Assembly (NCBI RefSeq): GCF_027923405.1 | Contig: NZ_BQYI01000001.1 | Coordinates: 3,078,501 to 3,142,500 of the forward strand | Length of the DNA: 64,000 bases | Direction: 5' to 3' | Source of the DNA: Paenibacillus sp. YYML68 | GTDB lineage: Bacteria; Bacillota; Bacilli; Paenibacillales; NBRC-103111 | Shown: piece after piece, positions 27,496 to 36,633 of the stretch | How the letters are laid out: every line of letters begins with the position of its first letter | Numbering within the stretch: position 1 is the first letter of the stretch | Position numbers and translations under genes: made by a program | Notes under the pieces: model-generated | Database searches by the model: none | What the model was told of the DNA's origin: nothing | Seen by the model: only the letters and a program-made list of their open reading frames with translations

Positions 27496-29220
27496 TTAAT
27501 CCTCGATCGTCGACAAGTCGCCGGTCGGCAGGTTCAGCTCCCACGCCTTCAACACGCGGCGCATAATTTTGCCGCTGCGCGTCTTCGGCAGCTTATCCTT
27601 GAATTCGATCTCGCGCGGCGCTGCGTGGGCGGACAGCCCTTCCTTGACGAAGCGCGAGATGTCCGCCTTCAGCTCCTCTGATGGCGTATACCCTTCACGA
27701 AGCGCGATGAACGCCTTGATGATCTCGCCGCGCATGGCGTCCGGCTTGCCGATAACACCAGCCTCGGCGACGGCTGGATGCTCCACCAGCTTGCTCTCGA
27801 CCTCGAACGGACCGACCCGCTCGCCTGCCGTATTAATCACATCATCGATTCGGCCTTGGAACCAGAAGTAGCCGTCTGCATCCATGTAAGCGGAGTCGCC
27901 GGAGATGTACCAGCCCGGAATACGGAAATATTCCTGGAATTTGGGCTCGTTCTTCCAGATCTTACGCATCAGCGACGGCCAAGGCGTCTTGATCGCCAGA
28001 TTGCCCATACGGAACGGCGGCAGCACGTTGCCTGCATCGTCGATAATAGCTGCCTCAACGCCTGGCAGCGGCTTGCCCATCGAGCCGGGACGAATGGCCA
28101 TGCACGGGTAGTTACAGATGAGCTGTGCGCCTGTCTCGGTCATCCACCACGTATCGTGAATACGCTGACCGTACACCTTCAGCCCCCAGCGTACGACCTC
28201 CGGATTGAGCGGCTCGCCTACGCTCAGCACGTGACGCAGCGTGGACAGGTCGAACTGCTTGACCGCCTCGTCGCCTGCTCCCATCAGCATGCGGAACGCC
28301 GTTGGCGCACTGTACCATACCGTCACCTTGTAGCGCTGGATCGTGTTATACCAATCCTGCGGGCTGAAGCGACCTCCGCGGATGACGTTCGTCGCTCCGT
28401 TCAGCCACGGCGCGAAGATGCCGTACGATGTACCCGTGACCCAGCCGGGGTCGGCTGTACACCAATAGACGTCCGATTCCTGCAGATCGAGCACGACCTT
28501 GCCTGTATAGTATTGCTGAATCATCGCATTGTGCACGTGCACAACGCCCTTCGGCTTGCCTGTAGAGCCAGACGTGTAATGAATGAGCATCGGGTCCTCA
28601 CGGTCCATCCACTCAAGGTCAAGCTCCTCCGAAGCGTCAGCCATTTCTTGATAAAAGTCAACCTGACCCTCCTGCAGCTCCAGCTCTGTGCCGACCAGAA
28701 TGACGTGCTTCAGCTTCGGCAGCTGATCAACGGGCACACGGCTCAGCTGCGAAGGCGTCGTCACGATCGCCACCGCCTCACTGTCCTCGAGTCGATCCCT
28801 CACAGCCGTCTCCATGAACGCCTCGAATAGAGGCCCGGCAATGGCGCCGACCTTCAGAATGCCGAGCAGCGAGAAGTACAGCTCCGGTGTGCGCGGCATA
28901 AATATAAAGACGCGGTCACCCTTGCCTACGCCGAGCTTGCGCAGCACGTTGCCGAACCGATTCGATTGCAGCATCATCTGCTCATACGTATACTGCTCGT
29001 CCCGACGGTCATCGCTGTAATGGAGCGCTATCTTGTGCTTGCGCTCGGACTGGGCATGACGGTCAATCGCTTCGTGAGCCATATTCACTTGTCCGGTAGC
29101 GGACCAAGAGAACGTCTGCTCCACACGCTCCCAGCTGAACTGGGCGCGTTCCTGCTCATAATCGGTCATATTCGAATGACCCGATACGGGCGCTATCGTT
29201 TCTACACTCGCTTGATCCAT
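27496..29220 (-). CDS. acsA: Acetyl-CoA synthetase
   Basis: This 574-residue AMP-forming ligase converts acetate, ATP and CoA to acetyl-CoA. The adenylation loop is YTSGSTGKPKG (about 195-205). The A10 lysine is K551 in PKTRSGKIMRR (545-555), the residue that AcuA-type enzymes acetylate to inactivate the protein. Length and sequence match Bacillus AcsA. It is divergent from acuA-acuC, as in Bacillus. A cre-like site lies between its promoter and start codon. Confidence 0.96.
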   Translation of the reverse strand: MDQASVETIAPVSGHSNMTDYEQERAQFSWERVEQTFSWSATGQVNMAHEAIDRHAQSERKHKIALHYSDDRRDEQYTYEQMMLQSNRFGNVLRKLGVGKGDRVFIFMPRTPELYFSLLGILKVGAIAGPLFEAFMETAVRDRLEDSEAVAIVTTPSQLSRVPVDQLPKLKHVILVGTELELQEGQVDFYQEMADASEELDLEWMDREDPMLIHYTSGSTGKPKGVVHVHNAMIQQYYTGKVVLDLQESDVYWCTADPGWVTGTSYGIFAPWLNGATNVIRGGRFSPQDWYNTIQRYKVTVWYSAPTAFRMLMGAGDEAVKQFDLSTLRHVLSVGEPLNPEVVRWGLKVYGQRIHDTWWMTETGAQLICNYPCMAIRPGSMGKPLPGVEAAIIDDAGNVLPPFRMGNLAIKTPWPSLMRKIWKNEPKFQEYFRIPGWYISGDSAYMDADGYFWFQGRIDDVINTAGERVGPFEVESKLVEHPAVAEAGVIGKPDAMRGEIIKAFIALREGYTPSEELKADISRFVKEGLSAHAAPREIEFKDKLPKTRSGKIMRRVLKAWELNLPTGDLSTIED

Positions 29221-29251
29221 CTCTCATAACCTCCCGAATGTCGTACTTATG

Positions 29252-29265
29252 TATTAAAACGCTTA
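29252..29265 (-). promoter_or_regulatory. cre-like CcpA site in the acsA leader
   Basis: Minus strand TGTAAGCGTTTTAA matches the cre pattern TGWAANCGNTNWCA at all but one position. It lies downstream of the acsA -10, where CcpA would block elongation. In Bacillus acsA is CcpA-repressed. Confidence 0.6.
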
Positions 29266-29280
29266 CACAATCCATCCCAT

Positions 29281-29289
29281 ATTATAGCA
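29281..29289 (-). promoter_or_regulatory. Extended -10 promoter of acsA
   Basis: Minus strand TGCTATAAT, perfect with TG extension. The -35 at 17 bp (TGGTCG) is poor. Confidence 0.55.
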
Positions 29290-29332
29290 TAATGCTTTCT
29301 CTCCGACCATTTATTTGTTATGCTTAAAGCTG

Positions 29333-29347
29333 TGTAAACGTTGTACA
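29333..29347 (+). promoter_or_regulatory. cre-like CcpA site before acuA
   Basis: TGTAAACGTTGTACA is a near-palindrome with the central AACGTT of catabolite-responsive elements. It ends 15 bases before the acuA start, overlapping the leader. Confidence 0.55.
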
Positions 29348-29362
29348 GGGAGAGAACGCCTC

Positions 29363-29995
29363 ATGGAGCATCGCAAAATACTGCACACCTACACCGTCCC
29401 TTATCTCGACAGCGTTATCGTCATCGAAGGTCCGATCGAGCCGAATCGGCTGCGAGCGTATTCGATGCACGCCGACCTCGATGCGTTCCGACGCCCGAAG
29501 GAACAGTTCGAGGCTCTCCTCGAGATCGCGGAGCTGCCTGAGGGGCGCATCATCGCAGCACGTCACGGGGACGTGATCGTCGGCTATGTCACCTTCCATT
29601 ACCCCGACGAGCTGGAGCGCTGGTCTGAGGGTCAGATGGACGATCTGATCGAGCTTGGTGCCATCGAGGTGGCGAACGATTATCGGGGACTCGGCCTCGG
29701 CAAAAAAATGATTCAGCTCGCCTTCATGGACGAGCAGCTGGAGAACGTCATCACCTTTACGACCGAATATTATTGGCATTGGGACCTGGAGCAGAGCGGA
29801 CTGAACGTGTGGGAATACCGCGATATGATGGAGAAGCTGATGAAGAGCGTTGATATGGTCTGGTATGCTACCGACGATCCGGAAATATGCTCCCATCCAG
29901 CCAATTGCTTAATGGTTCGAATCGGCAAATATGTACCGCTGTCCTCCGTCGAGCAATTCGATCGGGTCCGATTCAGACAGCGGTTTATGTACTAG
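29363..29995 (+). CDS. acuA: Protein acetyltransferase AcuA
   Basis: The start at 29363 (GGGAGAG eight bases upstream) gives 210 residues. It is a GNAT acetyltransferase with the acetyl-CoA loop YRGLGLGKK (about 113-121) after the strand GAIEVAND. AcuA acetylates the active-site lysine of AcsA and switches it off. The target gene is divergently adjacent. The gene is followed after 15 bases by acuC. Bacillus has acuB between them; no acuB is present here. Confidence 0.94.
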   Translation: MEHRKILHTYTVPYLDSVIVIEGPIEPNRLRAYSMHADLDAFRRPKEQFEALLEIAELPEGRIIAARHGDVIVGYVTFHYPDELERWSEGQMDDLIELGAIEVANDYRGLGLGKKMIQLAFMDEQLENVITFTTEYYWHWDLEQSGLNVWEYRDMMEKLMKSVDMVWYATDDPEICSHPANCLMVRIGKYVPLSSVEQFDRVRFRQRFMY

Positions 29996-30010
29996 TGGAG
30001 GCACACGAGG

Positions 30011-31201
30011 ATGAAATCGGAATCGAATCCTACAGCATTATTTATTTATGATGAGCATGAAACGGCGTACCGCTTCAATGACAGCCATCCATTCAACCAG
30101 AAGCGACTACAGCTCACTGTTGATCTGCTCATGAAGGCTGGAGCACTGACACCTAGCTACACCGTTCCGACATCTCCTGCCGCGGAGGAGCTGCTGCAGC
30201 TCGTCCATACGCAGGACTATATTGAAGCGGTGAAGGCGCTCAGCGAGGAGACACCGTCGGCTGGCTGGTCATCGAAGGCGGGACAGTATGGTCTCGATAC
30301 CGAGGACACCCCCTACTTCTGCAGCATGCATGACATAACACGGCACGTCGTCGGAGGTTCCGTTCATGCTGTGGATGCAGTCATGAGCGGCACCGTGAAG
30401 CACGCCCTCCATCTTGGAGGCGGACTGCATCACGCGATGCCAAACAAGGGTGCGGGCTTCTGCGTGTATAACGATGCCGCGGTTGCCATCGCCCATGCGA
30501 AGCAGAAGTACGGAGCGCGCGTGCTCTATGTCGATACCGACGTGCATCACGGAGACGGCGTACAGTGGGCGTTCTACACCGATCCGAGCATCTGTACGTT
30601 TTCGATTCATGAAACAGGTAAATACTTGTTCCCCGGTACTGGAGCCGCGAATGAGCGCGGCGACGATGCCGGGTTCGGCACCTGTGTGAACGTTCCGATG
30701 GAACCGTTTACGGAGGATGACTCGTGGCTGGAATGCTTCGAAGAGACACTAAGCCGTACGATCGCACATTTCAAGCCAGACCTGATCGTCTCCCAGCACG
30801 GCTGTGACGCGCATGCGTTCGATCCTCTCGCCCATATTCACTGTAGCATGCGGATCTACCACCGCATGCCGCAGCTACTGCTTCAGCTGGCTGAGCAATA
30901 CTGCAGTGGCCGCTGGGTCGCGCTCGGCGGGGGTGGCTATGACATCTGGCGCGTCGTACCGCGAGCGTGGAGCCTACTATGGCTCGTCATGAGCGGCCAT
31001 CCGATCGCCGAGCAGCTCGCACAATCGCCAGAGCTACCGCTGCCGGACGAGTGGATTCGAGCTTGGCAGCCCCATTGCGAGCTTCCGCTGCCCACGACAT
31101 GGCTAGACCCGGTGCATACGTGGGAGCCGATGCCACGACGCAAGGAGATTACCGAGAAGAATCGGCAGGTGGTCTCCTTATCGATGCTGTACCACAGCTA
31201 G
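30011..31201 (+). CDS. acuC: AcuC, histone-deacetylase-superfamily lysine deacetylase
   Basis: This 396-residue protein is a class I HDAC-type deacetylase. Features are HHAMPNKGAGFCVYND (about 140-155), the zinc site VDTDVHHGDGVQ (about 175-186) and SQHGCDAH (about 260). In Bacillus AcuC removes the AcuA-made acetyl group and reactivates AcsA, so acuA-acuC-acsA form a reversible switch on acetate use. It is cotranscribed with acuA and followed by a terminator. Confidence 0.95.
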   Translation: MKSESNPTALFIYDEHETAYRFNDSHPFNQKRLQLTVDLLMKAGALTPSYTVPTSPAAEELLQLVHTQDYIEAVKALSEETPSAGWSSKAGQYGLDTEDTPYFCSMHDITRHVVGGSVHAVDAVMSGTVKHALHLGGGLHHAMPNKGAGFCVYNDAAVAIAHAKQKYGARVLYVDTDVHHGDGVQWAFYTDPSICTFSIHETGKYLFPGTGAANERGDDAGFGTCVNVPMEPFTEDDSWLECFEETLSRTIAHFKPDLIVSQHGCDAHAFDPLAHIHCSMRIYHRMPQLLLQLAEQYCSGRWVALGGGGYDIWRVVPRAWSLLWLVMSGHPIAEQLAQSPELPLPDEWIRAWQPHCELPLPTTWLDPVHTWEPMPRRKEITEKNRQVVSLSMLYHS

Positions 31202-31246
31202 AGATGCATGCAAGCTGTGCATATGCTGTCTACCCTATGAATGCAG

Positions 31247-31285
31247 CAAGCCGTATGCTCCTTGGAACAAACGGCTTGTTTTTTT
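31247..31285 (+). terminator. Terminator of acuA-acuC
   Basis: CAAGCCGT (31247-31254) / ACGGCTTG (31271-31278) followed by seven T. Confidence 0.85.
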
Positions 31286-31299
31286 GACATAGACAGTAG

Positions 31300-32178
31300 C
31301 TAGATGTAGTGAATATCTTCGCCCGCATCATATACCCATGGCTCCATAGGGACAGCGCCCTGCTTCACCACCTGCAGAAGCCGTTCCCGAGTCACAGGCT
31401 CCAGCTCAGCCTGATGCTCCTTCACCCACTCGCGTACTGCGAAGTGGAGTCTGCGTGCCTCCTTGGTCGGCAGCTGATGCTTCGCGCCCTTCACCATCAC
31501 GAGCGAGGAGCTCGCGAGGCCTCGATGCAGCAGCTGGGCATAGCCGGTAAAGCGCTTGTCCTTATCCCCGTATATGAGAAGCGTCGGGAGTTGAATCTCG
31601 TGCAGCCGATCCGAGCAATTGTATAAGTAGCTGAATCGGTAATATTGATGAATGTTACGAATATCGCCGCGCATCGCCGATTCGTACAGCAGCCGATATT
31701 GACTGAAGCTATCGGCATTGCCGTACGATATGGCAGACGCCAGCAAGCGCTTCGCCCGCATGCCCGACAGCAGGCGTGCCAGCCACACCTCGCCGCTCAG
31801 TACAGGCGTGCTCACCTCTGACATTGCGCTGATCAATATACCGCCCCAGAATCGGTCCGAGGCAGTGAGCAGTGCTTCCAGAGCGACCGAGCCTCCCGTC
31901 GAATAGCCTCCAATATATGCCTTCTTAATCTGGAGCACATCCAGCAGCTGAACGATATCCTCTGCTAGCAGCCCGTATGAGATCGGTATGCGCGAGTAGT
32001 CGCTACGGCCGTGCCCGCGAGCATCGAAGGTGATCACCTGGAACATGTCCGACAGCTCTTCCAGCTGTCGATCGAATACCGAAGACGTCAATAGAGGCGG
32101 ATGAATCAGCACGAGCGGAATTCCTTGCCCCCTCATGCGGTAGTAGATGCGAGTACCGTTAATGGTCATGAATGCCAT
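31300..32178 (-). CDS. Alpha/beta hydrolase
   Basis: This 292-residue protein has an alpha/beta-hydrolase fold with oxyanion HP motif LIHPPLL (24-30), the nucleophile S93 in GYSTGG, the acid in YGDKDKRF (about 209-215) and the His in KGAKHQLP (about 235). There is no signal peptide. The family includes esterases, lactonases and haloperoxidase-like enzymes, so the substrate cannot be named. It is a single gene convergent with acuC. Confidence 0.85.
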   Translation of the reverse strand: MAFMTINGTRIYYRMRGQGIPLVLIHPPLLTSSVFDRQLEELSDMFQVITFDARGHGRSDYSRIPISYGLLAEDIVQLLDVLQIKKAYIGGYSTGGSVALEALLTASDRFWGGILISAMSEVSTPVLSGEVWLARLLSGMRAKRLLASAISYGNADSFSQYRLLYESAMRGDIRNIHQYYRFSYLYNCSDRLHEIQLPTLLIYGDKDKRFTGYAQLLHRGLASSSLVMVKGAKHQLPTKEARRLHFAVREWVKEHQAELEPVTRERLLQVVKQGAVPMEPWVYDAGEDIHYI

Positions 32179-32275
32179 AATGCGAAGCGTCCCTTCTCTT
32201 GATATAAGCTACTGCTAGGTTACCCAAGATTCAGCACGCTCATGCTCAGAGGAACAGACGGCTACTGAGAGCCGC

Positions 32276-32313
32276 AAAAAAGCCGCAAGCCCTTGTAAAC
32301 AGGACTGCGGCTC
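32276..32313 (-). terminator. Terminator of glyS
   Basis: On the minus strand AGCCGCA...TGCGGCT with paired flanks, then six T. Confidence 0.85.
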
Positions 32314-32318
32314 CTTCA

Positions 32319-33704
32319 TTAAAATTCGATCTTGCTATCGAGGAACGTCTTCAGCTCGCTGATCGGCATCCGGGTCTGCTCCATCGTATCGCGGTCGCGC
32401 ACCGTAACTTGTCCATCCTGCTCCGACTCGAAGTCGAACGTAATGCAGAACGGCGTACCGATCTCGTCGTGACGGCGGTAACGCTTGCCGATCGAGCCCG
32501 TCTCATCGTAATCGACGAGGTAATGCTTGGCGAGGTCTGCGAACACCTTGTGCGCGCCTTCAGACAGCTTCTTCGACAACGGGAAGATCGCTGCCTTATA
32601 CGGCGCCAGAGCCGGGTGCAGGTGAAGGACGGTACGGCTGTCATCGCCTTCCAGCTTCTGCTCCTCGAAGGAGTTGATCAGGAACGCCAGCGTGACACGG
32701 TCCGCACCAAGCGATGGCTCGATGCAGTAAGGCACACATTTCTCGTTCGTCTCCTGATCCAGATAGCTCAGATCTTGACCGGAATGCTCCATATGCTGCT
32801 TCAGGTCGAAGTCTGTACGGTCTGCAATCCCCCACAGCTCGCCCCAGCCGAATGGGAACCGATACTCAATATCTGTCGTCGCATTACTGTAGTGCGACAG
32901 CTCATCATCGGAATGGTCACGCAGACGGATGCTCTCTTCCTTCATGCCGAGGCCGAGCAGCCAATCGCGGCAGAACGCGCGCCAATATTCGAACCATTGC
33001 ATATCCTCGCCCGGCTTGCAGAAAAATTCAAGCTCCATCTGCTCGAACTCACGCGTACGGAATGTGAAGTTACCCGGCGTAATTTCGTTACGGAAGCTCT
33101 TACCGATCTGACCGATTCCGAATGGCAGCTTCTTGCGCATCGTGCGCTGCACATTCTTGAAGTTCACGAAGATGCCTTGCGCCGTCTCCGGACGCAGGTA
33201 CACGACGTTCGAGCTCGACTCGGTTACACCCTGGAACGTCTTGAACATCAGGTTGAACTGACGAATCTCGGTATAATCCATCGCGCCGCAATCCGGACAT
33301 ACGATCTGATGCTCAGCGATCAGCTTCTCCATGTCGGCGAACGACAAGCCGTCCACGATCATCTCGATGCCCTTGTCCGACAGCGCGTTCTCGATCAGCT
33401 TGTCCGCACGGTGGCGAACCTTACACTTCTTACAGTCGATCATCGGATCGTTGAAGTTACCGACGTGACCAGACGCGACCCAGGCCTGCGGATTCATCAG
33501 AATCGCCGCATCCAGACCGACGTTATAAGGCGACTCCTGGATGAACTTCTTCCACCATGCGCGCTTGATATTGTTCTTCAGCTCGACGCCGAGCGGGCCG
33601 TAATCCCACGTATTCGCGAGACCTCCATAAATTTCGGAGCCTGGAAATATAAATCCTCTGTGCTTCGCCAGAGCGACCACTTGATCCATAGTAACGGAAG
33701 ACAT
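32319..33704 (-). CDS. glyS: Glycyl-tRNA synthetase, single-chain dimeric type
   Basis: This 461-residue class II synthetase charges tRNA-Gly. It is the eukaryote/archaea-like alpha2 enzyme (GlyQS), not the alpha2-beta2 GlyQ/GlyS pair of Bacillus subtilis. Seen are the N-terminal [20 protein letters not shown], a zinc-ribbon-like insert CKKC...CPDC (about 92-140), motif 2 [19 protein letters not shown] and the motif 3 region SLGADRV. It is 59 bases downstream of mtnN with no T-box between, so it probably shares the mtnN transcript. Confidence 0.95.
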   Translation of the reverse strand: MSSVTMDQVVALAKHRGFIFPGSEIYGGLANTWDYGPLGVELKNNIKRAWWKKFIQESPYNVGLDAAILMNPQAWVASGHVGNFNDPMIDCKKCKVRHRADKLIENALSDKGIEMIVDGLSFADMEKLIAEHQIVCPDCGAMDYTEIRQFNLMFKTFQGVTESSSNVVYLRPETAQGIFVNFKNVQRTMRKKLPFGIGQIGKSFRNEITPGNFTFRTREFEQMELEFFCKPGEDMQWFEYWRAFCRDWLLGLGMKEESIRLRDHSDDELSHYSNATTDIEYRFPFGWGELWGIADRTDFDLKQHMEHSGQDLSYLDQETNEKCVPYCIEPSLGADRVTLAFLINSFEEQKLEGDDSRTVLHLHPALAPYKAAIFPLSKKLSEGAHKVFADLAKHYLVDYDETGSIGKRYRRHDEIGTPFCITFDFESEQDGQVTVRDRDTMEQTRMPISELKTFLDSKIEF

Positions 33705-33763
33705 GCTCTACATTCTCTCCTTATCTCTAAATAAAATATGTAACGTGTGCAGGAGCACGACGA

Positions 33764-34471
33764 CTAAGCCTGCAGCCTTAGAAGCATCCCGTCCACGATC
33801 TGGAACGAATGCTCGGAAGCCAGCTGCGTGAACTCGGCAAAATTAACATGCGCCGACCCGTCCGCCTTGTCCGACATCGAACGAATGACGACGAACGGAA
33901 CCTCGTTCATCGTGCATACTTGCGCGACCGCCGCGCCCTCCATCTCGACGCAAGCGCCCTGCAGCTCGCTGTGCAAGGTGCTGACGACCTCGCGGCTCGC
34001 GATGAACTGATCACCGGACAGGATGCGCCCCTCGAGCACGCGGCCCTCGAACTTCTCCCGGCTAACGGCAGCCGCAAGCTCACGCAGCTCCTTGTTCGCC
34101 GTGAAGACGGACGACTCCTGATAAGGTATCGTGCCGCGCGGGAAGCCGAGCGCTGTCACGTCTACATCATGCTGCATCAGATCAGTAGACACGACCAGAT
34201 CGCCAACGTTCAGCGCGGGGTCTACCGCACCGGCTACCCCCGTGAATACGATCGCTTCCACGCCGAACGTATCAATCAGCAGCTGCGTCGTTACTGCCGC
34301 GTTCACCTTGCCTACGCCAGAGCGGCACAGCACGATCCGCTGTCCATGCAGCGTTCCTTCCACGAACGTGATGCCGGCCTTCACCGTTTCCTGCGTATCC
34401 TGCAGGTGCGCGTGGAACATTTCAATTTCTTCCTTCATCGCACCAATAACACCTAACTTCTGATAACCCAA
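33764..34471 (-). CDS. mtnN: 5'-methylthioadenosine/S-adenosylhomocysteine nucleosidase
   Basis: The TTG start at 34471 has GGGAGGG six bases upstream. The 235-residue enzyme splits adenine from methylthioadenosine and S-adenosylhomocysteine, recycling methionine-pathway by-products. Motifs are IGAMKEEIEMF at the N-terminus, FTGVAGAVDP (about 75-85), and the substrate-binding VEMEGAAVAQV (about 171-181) and SMSDKADG (about 193-200), with the catalytic Asp in the last. It lies between ccpA and glyS. Confidence 0.96.
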   Translation of the reverse strand: MGYQKLGVIGAMKEEIEMFHAHLQDTQETVKAGITFVEGTLHGQRIVLCRSGVGKVNAAVTTQLLIDTFGVEAIVFTGVAGAVDPALNVGDLVVSTDLMQHDVDVTALGFPRGTIPYQESSVFTANKELRELAAAVSREKFEGRVLEGRILSGDQFIASREVVSTLHSELQGACVEMEGAAVAQVCTMNEVPFVVIRSMSDKADGSAHVNFAEFTQLASEHSFQIVDGMLLRLQA

Positions 34472-34490
34472 CTGAATCCCTCCCTCTACA

Positions 34491-34521
34491 AAAAGAAATG
34501 GCTCACATCAACGATGAGCCA
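34491..34521 (-). terminator. Terminator of ccpA with the stop codon in the loop
   Basis: On the minus strand TGGCTCA / TGAGCCA (34521-34515 / 34505-34499) is followed by TTTCTTTTT. The ccpA stop (34510-34508) is in the loop. It probably attenuates reading into mtnN. Confidence 0.8.
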
Positions 34522-35524
34522 CTGAATTTCTATGAATGACTTCATGCGGCAAAACAACTTGCTGGGACTGCTCGGCTGCATCCTTCGTTTCCTTGTTCAT
34601 CAGCTTCGTGAGCAGGCGCATCGCTACCGCTCCGATATCGTACATCGGCATTGCAACAGTCGTCAGCTGTGGACGAACCATCGAAGCCATGCGAATGTTG
34701 TCGACACTGATGACCGACATATCGTCAGGCACCTTCAAGCCGCTGTCCTGCAACGTATGTATAGCACCGATCGCCATCTCGTCCGTAGCTGCGAAGATCG
34801 CAGTCGGACGATTCTCAAGCTCAATGAAATGCTTCGTCACGTCCATACCCGACTCGTAACGGTAATTGCCTACGCGTACATATTCCTCACGGAGCTCCAC
34901 ACCGCCGTCCTCCATCGCCTTCTTGTAGCCCTGATACCGGGCATACCCGTTGGCCGGATCCTGAAGGTGGCCGGAAATCATCGCGATGTCACGGTGTCCC
35001 TGAGATAGGAGCAACGAGACAGCGTCGTAAGCGGCCTTCTCATGGTCAATATCGACAGATGGGATCAGTCGCTGCTCATCGGCTGTCGCACACAATACGA
35101 CCGGCACCGATGCCGTCTTGAATGCTTGTACATGCTCCTCGGTTACAGTACCGCCCATGAAGAGCAGACCATCCACCTGCTTCTCCAGCAGCGTGTTAAT
35201 GACGCGGATTTCTTTTTCCTTCTTCTTGTCGGCATTACAGAGGATGATATTATAATGATACATATTCGCAATATCTTCAATGCCTCGTGCAACTTCTGAG
35301 AAAATCGAATTCGAAATATCGGGAATGACCACGCCCACGGTCGTCGTCTTTTTGCTCGCAAGCCCACGCGCAACCGCATTCGGACGATAACCAAGCCGTT
35401 CAATCGCTTCGAACACTTTTTTGCGTGTTTGTGGCTTTACATTCGGGTTGTTATTGACAACCCTCGAGACGGTTGCCATGGAAACGCCTGCTTCTCTGGC
35501 TACATCATAAATTGTCACAGTCAC
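34508..35524 (-). CDS. ccpA: Catabolite control protein A
   Basis: This is a LacI-family global regulator that binds cre sites with Ser-phosphorylated HPr or Crh. The helix-turn-helix [20 protein letters not shown] starts the protein, followed by the hinge helix [13 protein letters not shown] and the periplasmic-binding-like core. The GTG start at 35524 gives ideal spacing (7) to GGAGAG and matches the Bacillus N-terminus; ATG at 35530 is possible but too close to the ribosome binding site. The product is about 338 residues. The gene order acsA-acuA-acuC...ccpA matches Bacillus. Confidence 0.96.
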   Translation of the reverse strand: MTVTIYDVAREAGVSMATVSRVVNNNPNVKPQTRKKVFEAIERLGYRPNAVARGLASKKTTTVGVVIPDISNSIFSEVARGIEDIANMYHYNIILCNADKKKEKEIRVINTLLEKQVDGLLFMGGTVTEEHVQAFKTASVPVVLCATADEQRLIPSVDIDHEKAAYDAVSLLLSQGHRDIAMISGHLQDPANGYARYQGYKKAMEDGGVELREEYVRVGNYRYESGMDVTKHFIELENRPTAIFAATDEMAIGAIHTLQDSGLKVPDDMSVISVDNIRMASMVRPQLTTVAMPMYDIGAVAMRLLTKLMNKETKDAAEQSQQVVLPHEVIHRNSVAHR

Positions 35525-35650
35525 GGCCATTCTCTCCATTGTTTAATAATGTATAATGCGATCAGGTCATTTAGACTTATCATACGACAAATTGTTAGCT
35601 TTCGCAATGAATTTAGCCGCTTGCTTCTGTTTATAGTAACAAATTACGCT

Positions 35651-35680
35651 AAAAAAGCCAACTGCAAAGCAGTGGCTTTT
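35651..35680 (-). terminator. Terminator of the zinc-ribbon gene
   Basis: Minus strand AAAGCCACTGC / GCAGTTGGCTTT with one mismatch, then a run of T. Confidence 0.8.
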
Positions 35681-36095
35681 AAAAATCCTGTACCGTCAGC
35701 GAATGCTTCGCAATCTGCGAAAGCCTTCTCCGCACGTCCTCAATCCATAGCTCGTCGTCGAGCGAACGGGCAAGCAGGAGTAAGTCAAGCAGCTCATTAA
35801 TGCGCTCATCAATGATCGTCTCGATCGAGTCGTTAGCCCGTTTTTTGTCGGTCACCTTCTGCATCAGATGAGCTACCTCGCTCACTTCGTTAAATAACAC
35901 CTGCTTCTTCTCCGGCCTGCCACCTAGCGTACCAATGAGACCAGTCAAGTCCGGCTTCACCTCGGCGAACACCTCGCTGCGGTTGCAAGCGTCACAGGAG
36001 AAGATCGGGACGTTCTCAATTTCCACTTTATTTTGATAAATGACGGTACGGAGGCGGATGCTCATGGACTTTCCGCATTTGCACTGCTTCTGCAA
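35679..36095 (-). CDS. Zinc-ribbon protein of unknown function
   Basis: A TTG start at 36095 is chosen because AAAAGGAG lies eight bases upstream; a longer frame exists to 36152 without a ribosome binding site. The 138-residue product opens with a zinc ribbon, C5-x-C7 (QCKCGK) and CDAC (about 34-37), like YgiT/YokU-type proteins. A helical C-terminal half rich in charged residues follows (IDERINELLDLLLLARSLDDELW). It may bind nucleic acid or a protein partner. I cannot assign a function. It is monocistronic. Confidence 0.7.
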   Translation of the reverse strand: MQKQCKCGKSMSIRLRTVIYQNKVEIENVPIFSCDACNRSEVFAEVKPDLTGLIGTLGGRPEKKQVLFNEVSEVAHLMQKVTDKKRANDSIETIIDERINELLDLLLLARSLDDELWIEDVRRRLSQIAKHSLTVQDF

Positions 36096-36210
36096 GTATA
36101 CCACTCCTTTTTGACGGCGAAACAGACTTGAGTTCTTGAACACTTCTCGCATTATGAATTCTACCTGCGTTCAATATCTCCTGCCGCCAGAAGGCTAGCA
36201 AATATTAGCA

Positions 36211-36615
36211 TCAGCGCTTAGGCTCGAAGAAGCGCCTCACCGCGGGCACGGAGCAGACGAGCATCGCCAGCACAGCACCGATCGTATCGTTGCGCAGGTC
36301 ATACACATCAGGCGTCCGCCCCGGCACGAACGCTTGATGCAGCTCATCGGATACACCGTACAACAGGCACAGAAGGACGACCAGTCCCTTCACTGCCCAG
36401 CTAACGACTGTTGGTCGCAGCCCCCACAAGTACGTCAGCGCAAGTATAAAGTACGAGACGAAGTGGCCCCAATCGAACCCGGCCATCATCGGAATCCAGC
36501 GCTGGATCGCATCGAGCCAGCCGCCCAGATCGCCGCCCGTACGCGACGAGAAATAAAAAATAGCTGCCATCCACAGGATGGAGGGCAGCCAACGTAACCA
36601 TTTGCTCGAGTTCAT
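36211..36615 (-). CDS. VanZ-like membrane protein
   Basis: This 134-residue protein has four predicted membrane helices. Its features are VanZ-like: the start WLPSILWMAAIFYFSSR, the middle GHFVSYFILALTYLWGL and the signature GVSDELHQAFVPGRTPDVYDLRNDTIG (about 87-113). VanZ proteins confer low-level teicoplanin resistance in one system, but most chromosomal copies have unknown roles in the envelope. It lies 18 bases downstream of the DJ-1 gene and may be cotranscribed. Confidence 0.87.
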   Translation of the reverse strand: MNSSKWLRWLPSILWMAAIFYFSSRTGGDLGGWLDAIQRWIPMMAGFDWGHFVSYFILALTYLWGLRPTVVSWAVKGLVVLLCLLYGVSDELHQAFVPGRTPDVYDLRNDTIGAVLAMLVCSVPAVRRFFEPKR

Positions 36616-36633
36616 GTGAAGCTCCTCGGATCG

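Noticed and set aside
32409-33734. Open frame of 441 codons on the plus strand
   Set aside because: Antisense to glyS, which has all class II synthetase motifs. The product has no recognisable domain.
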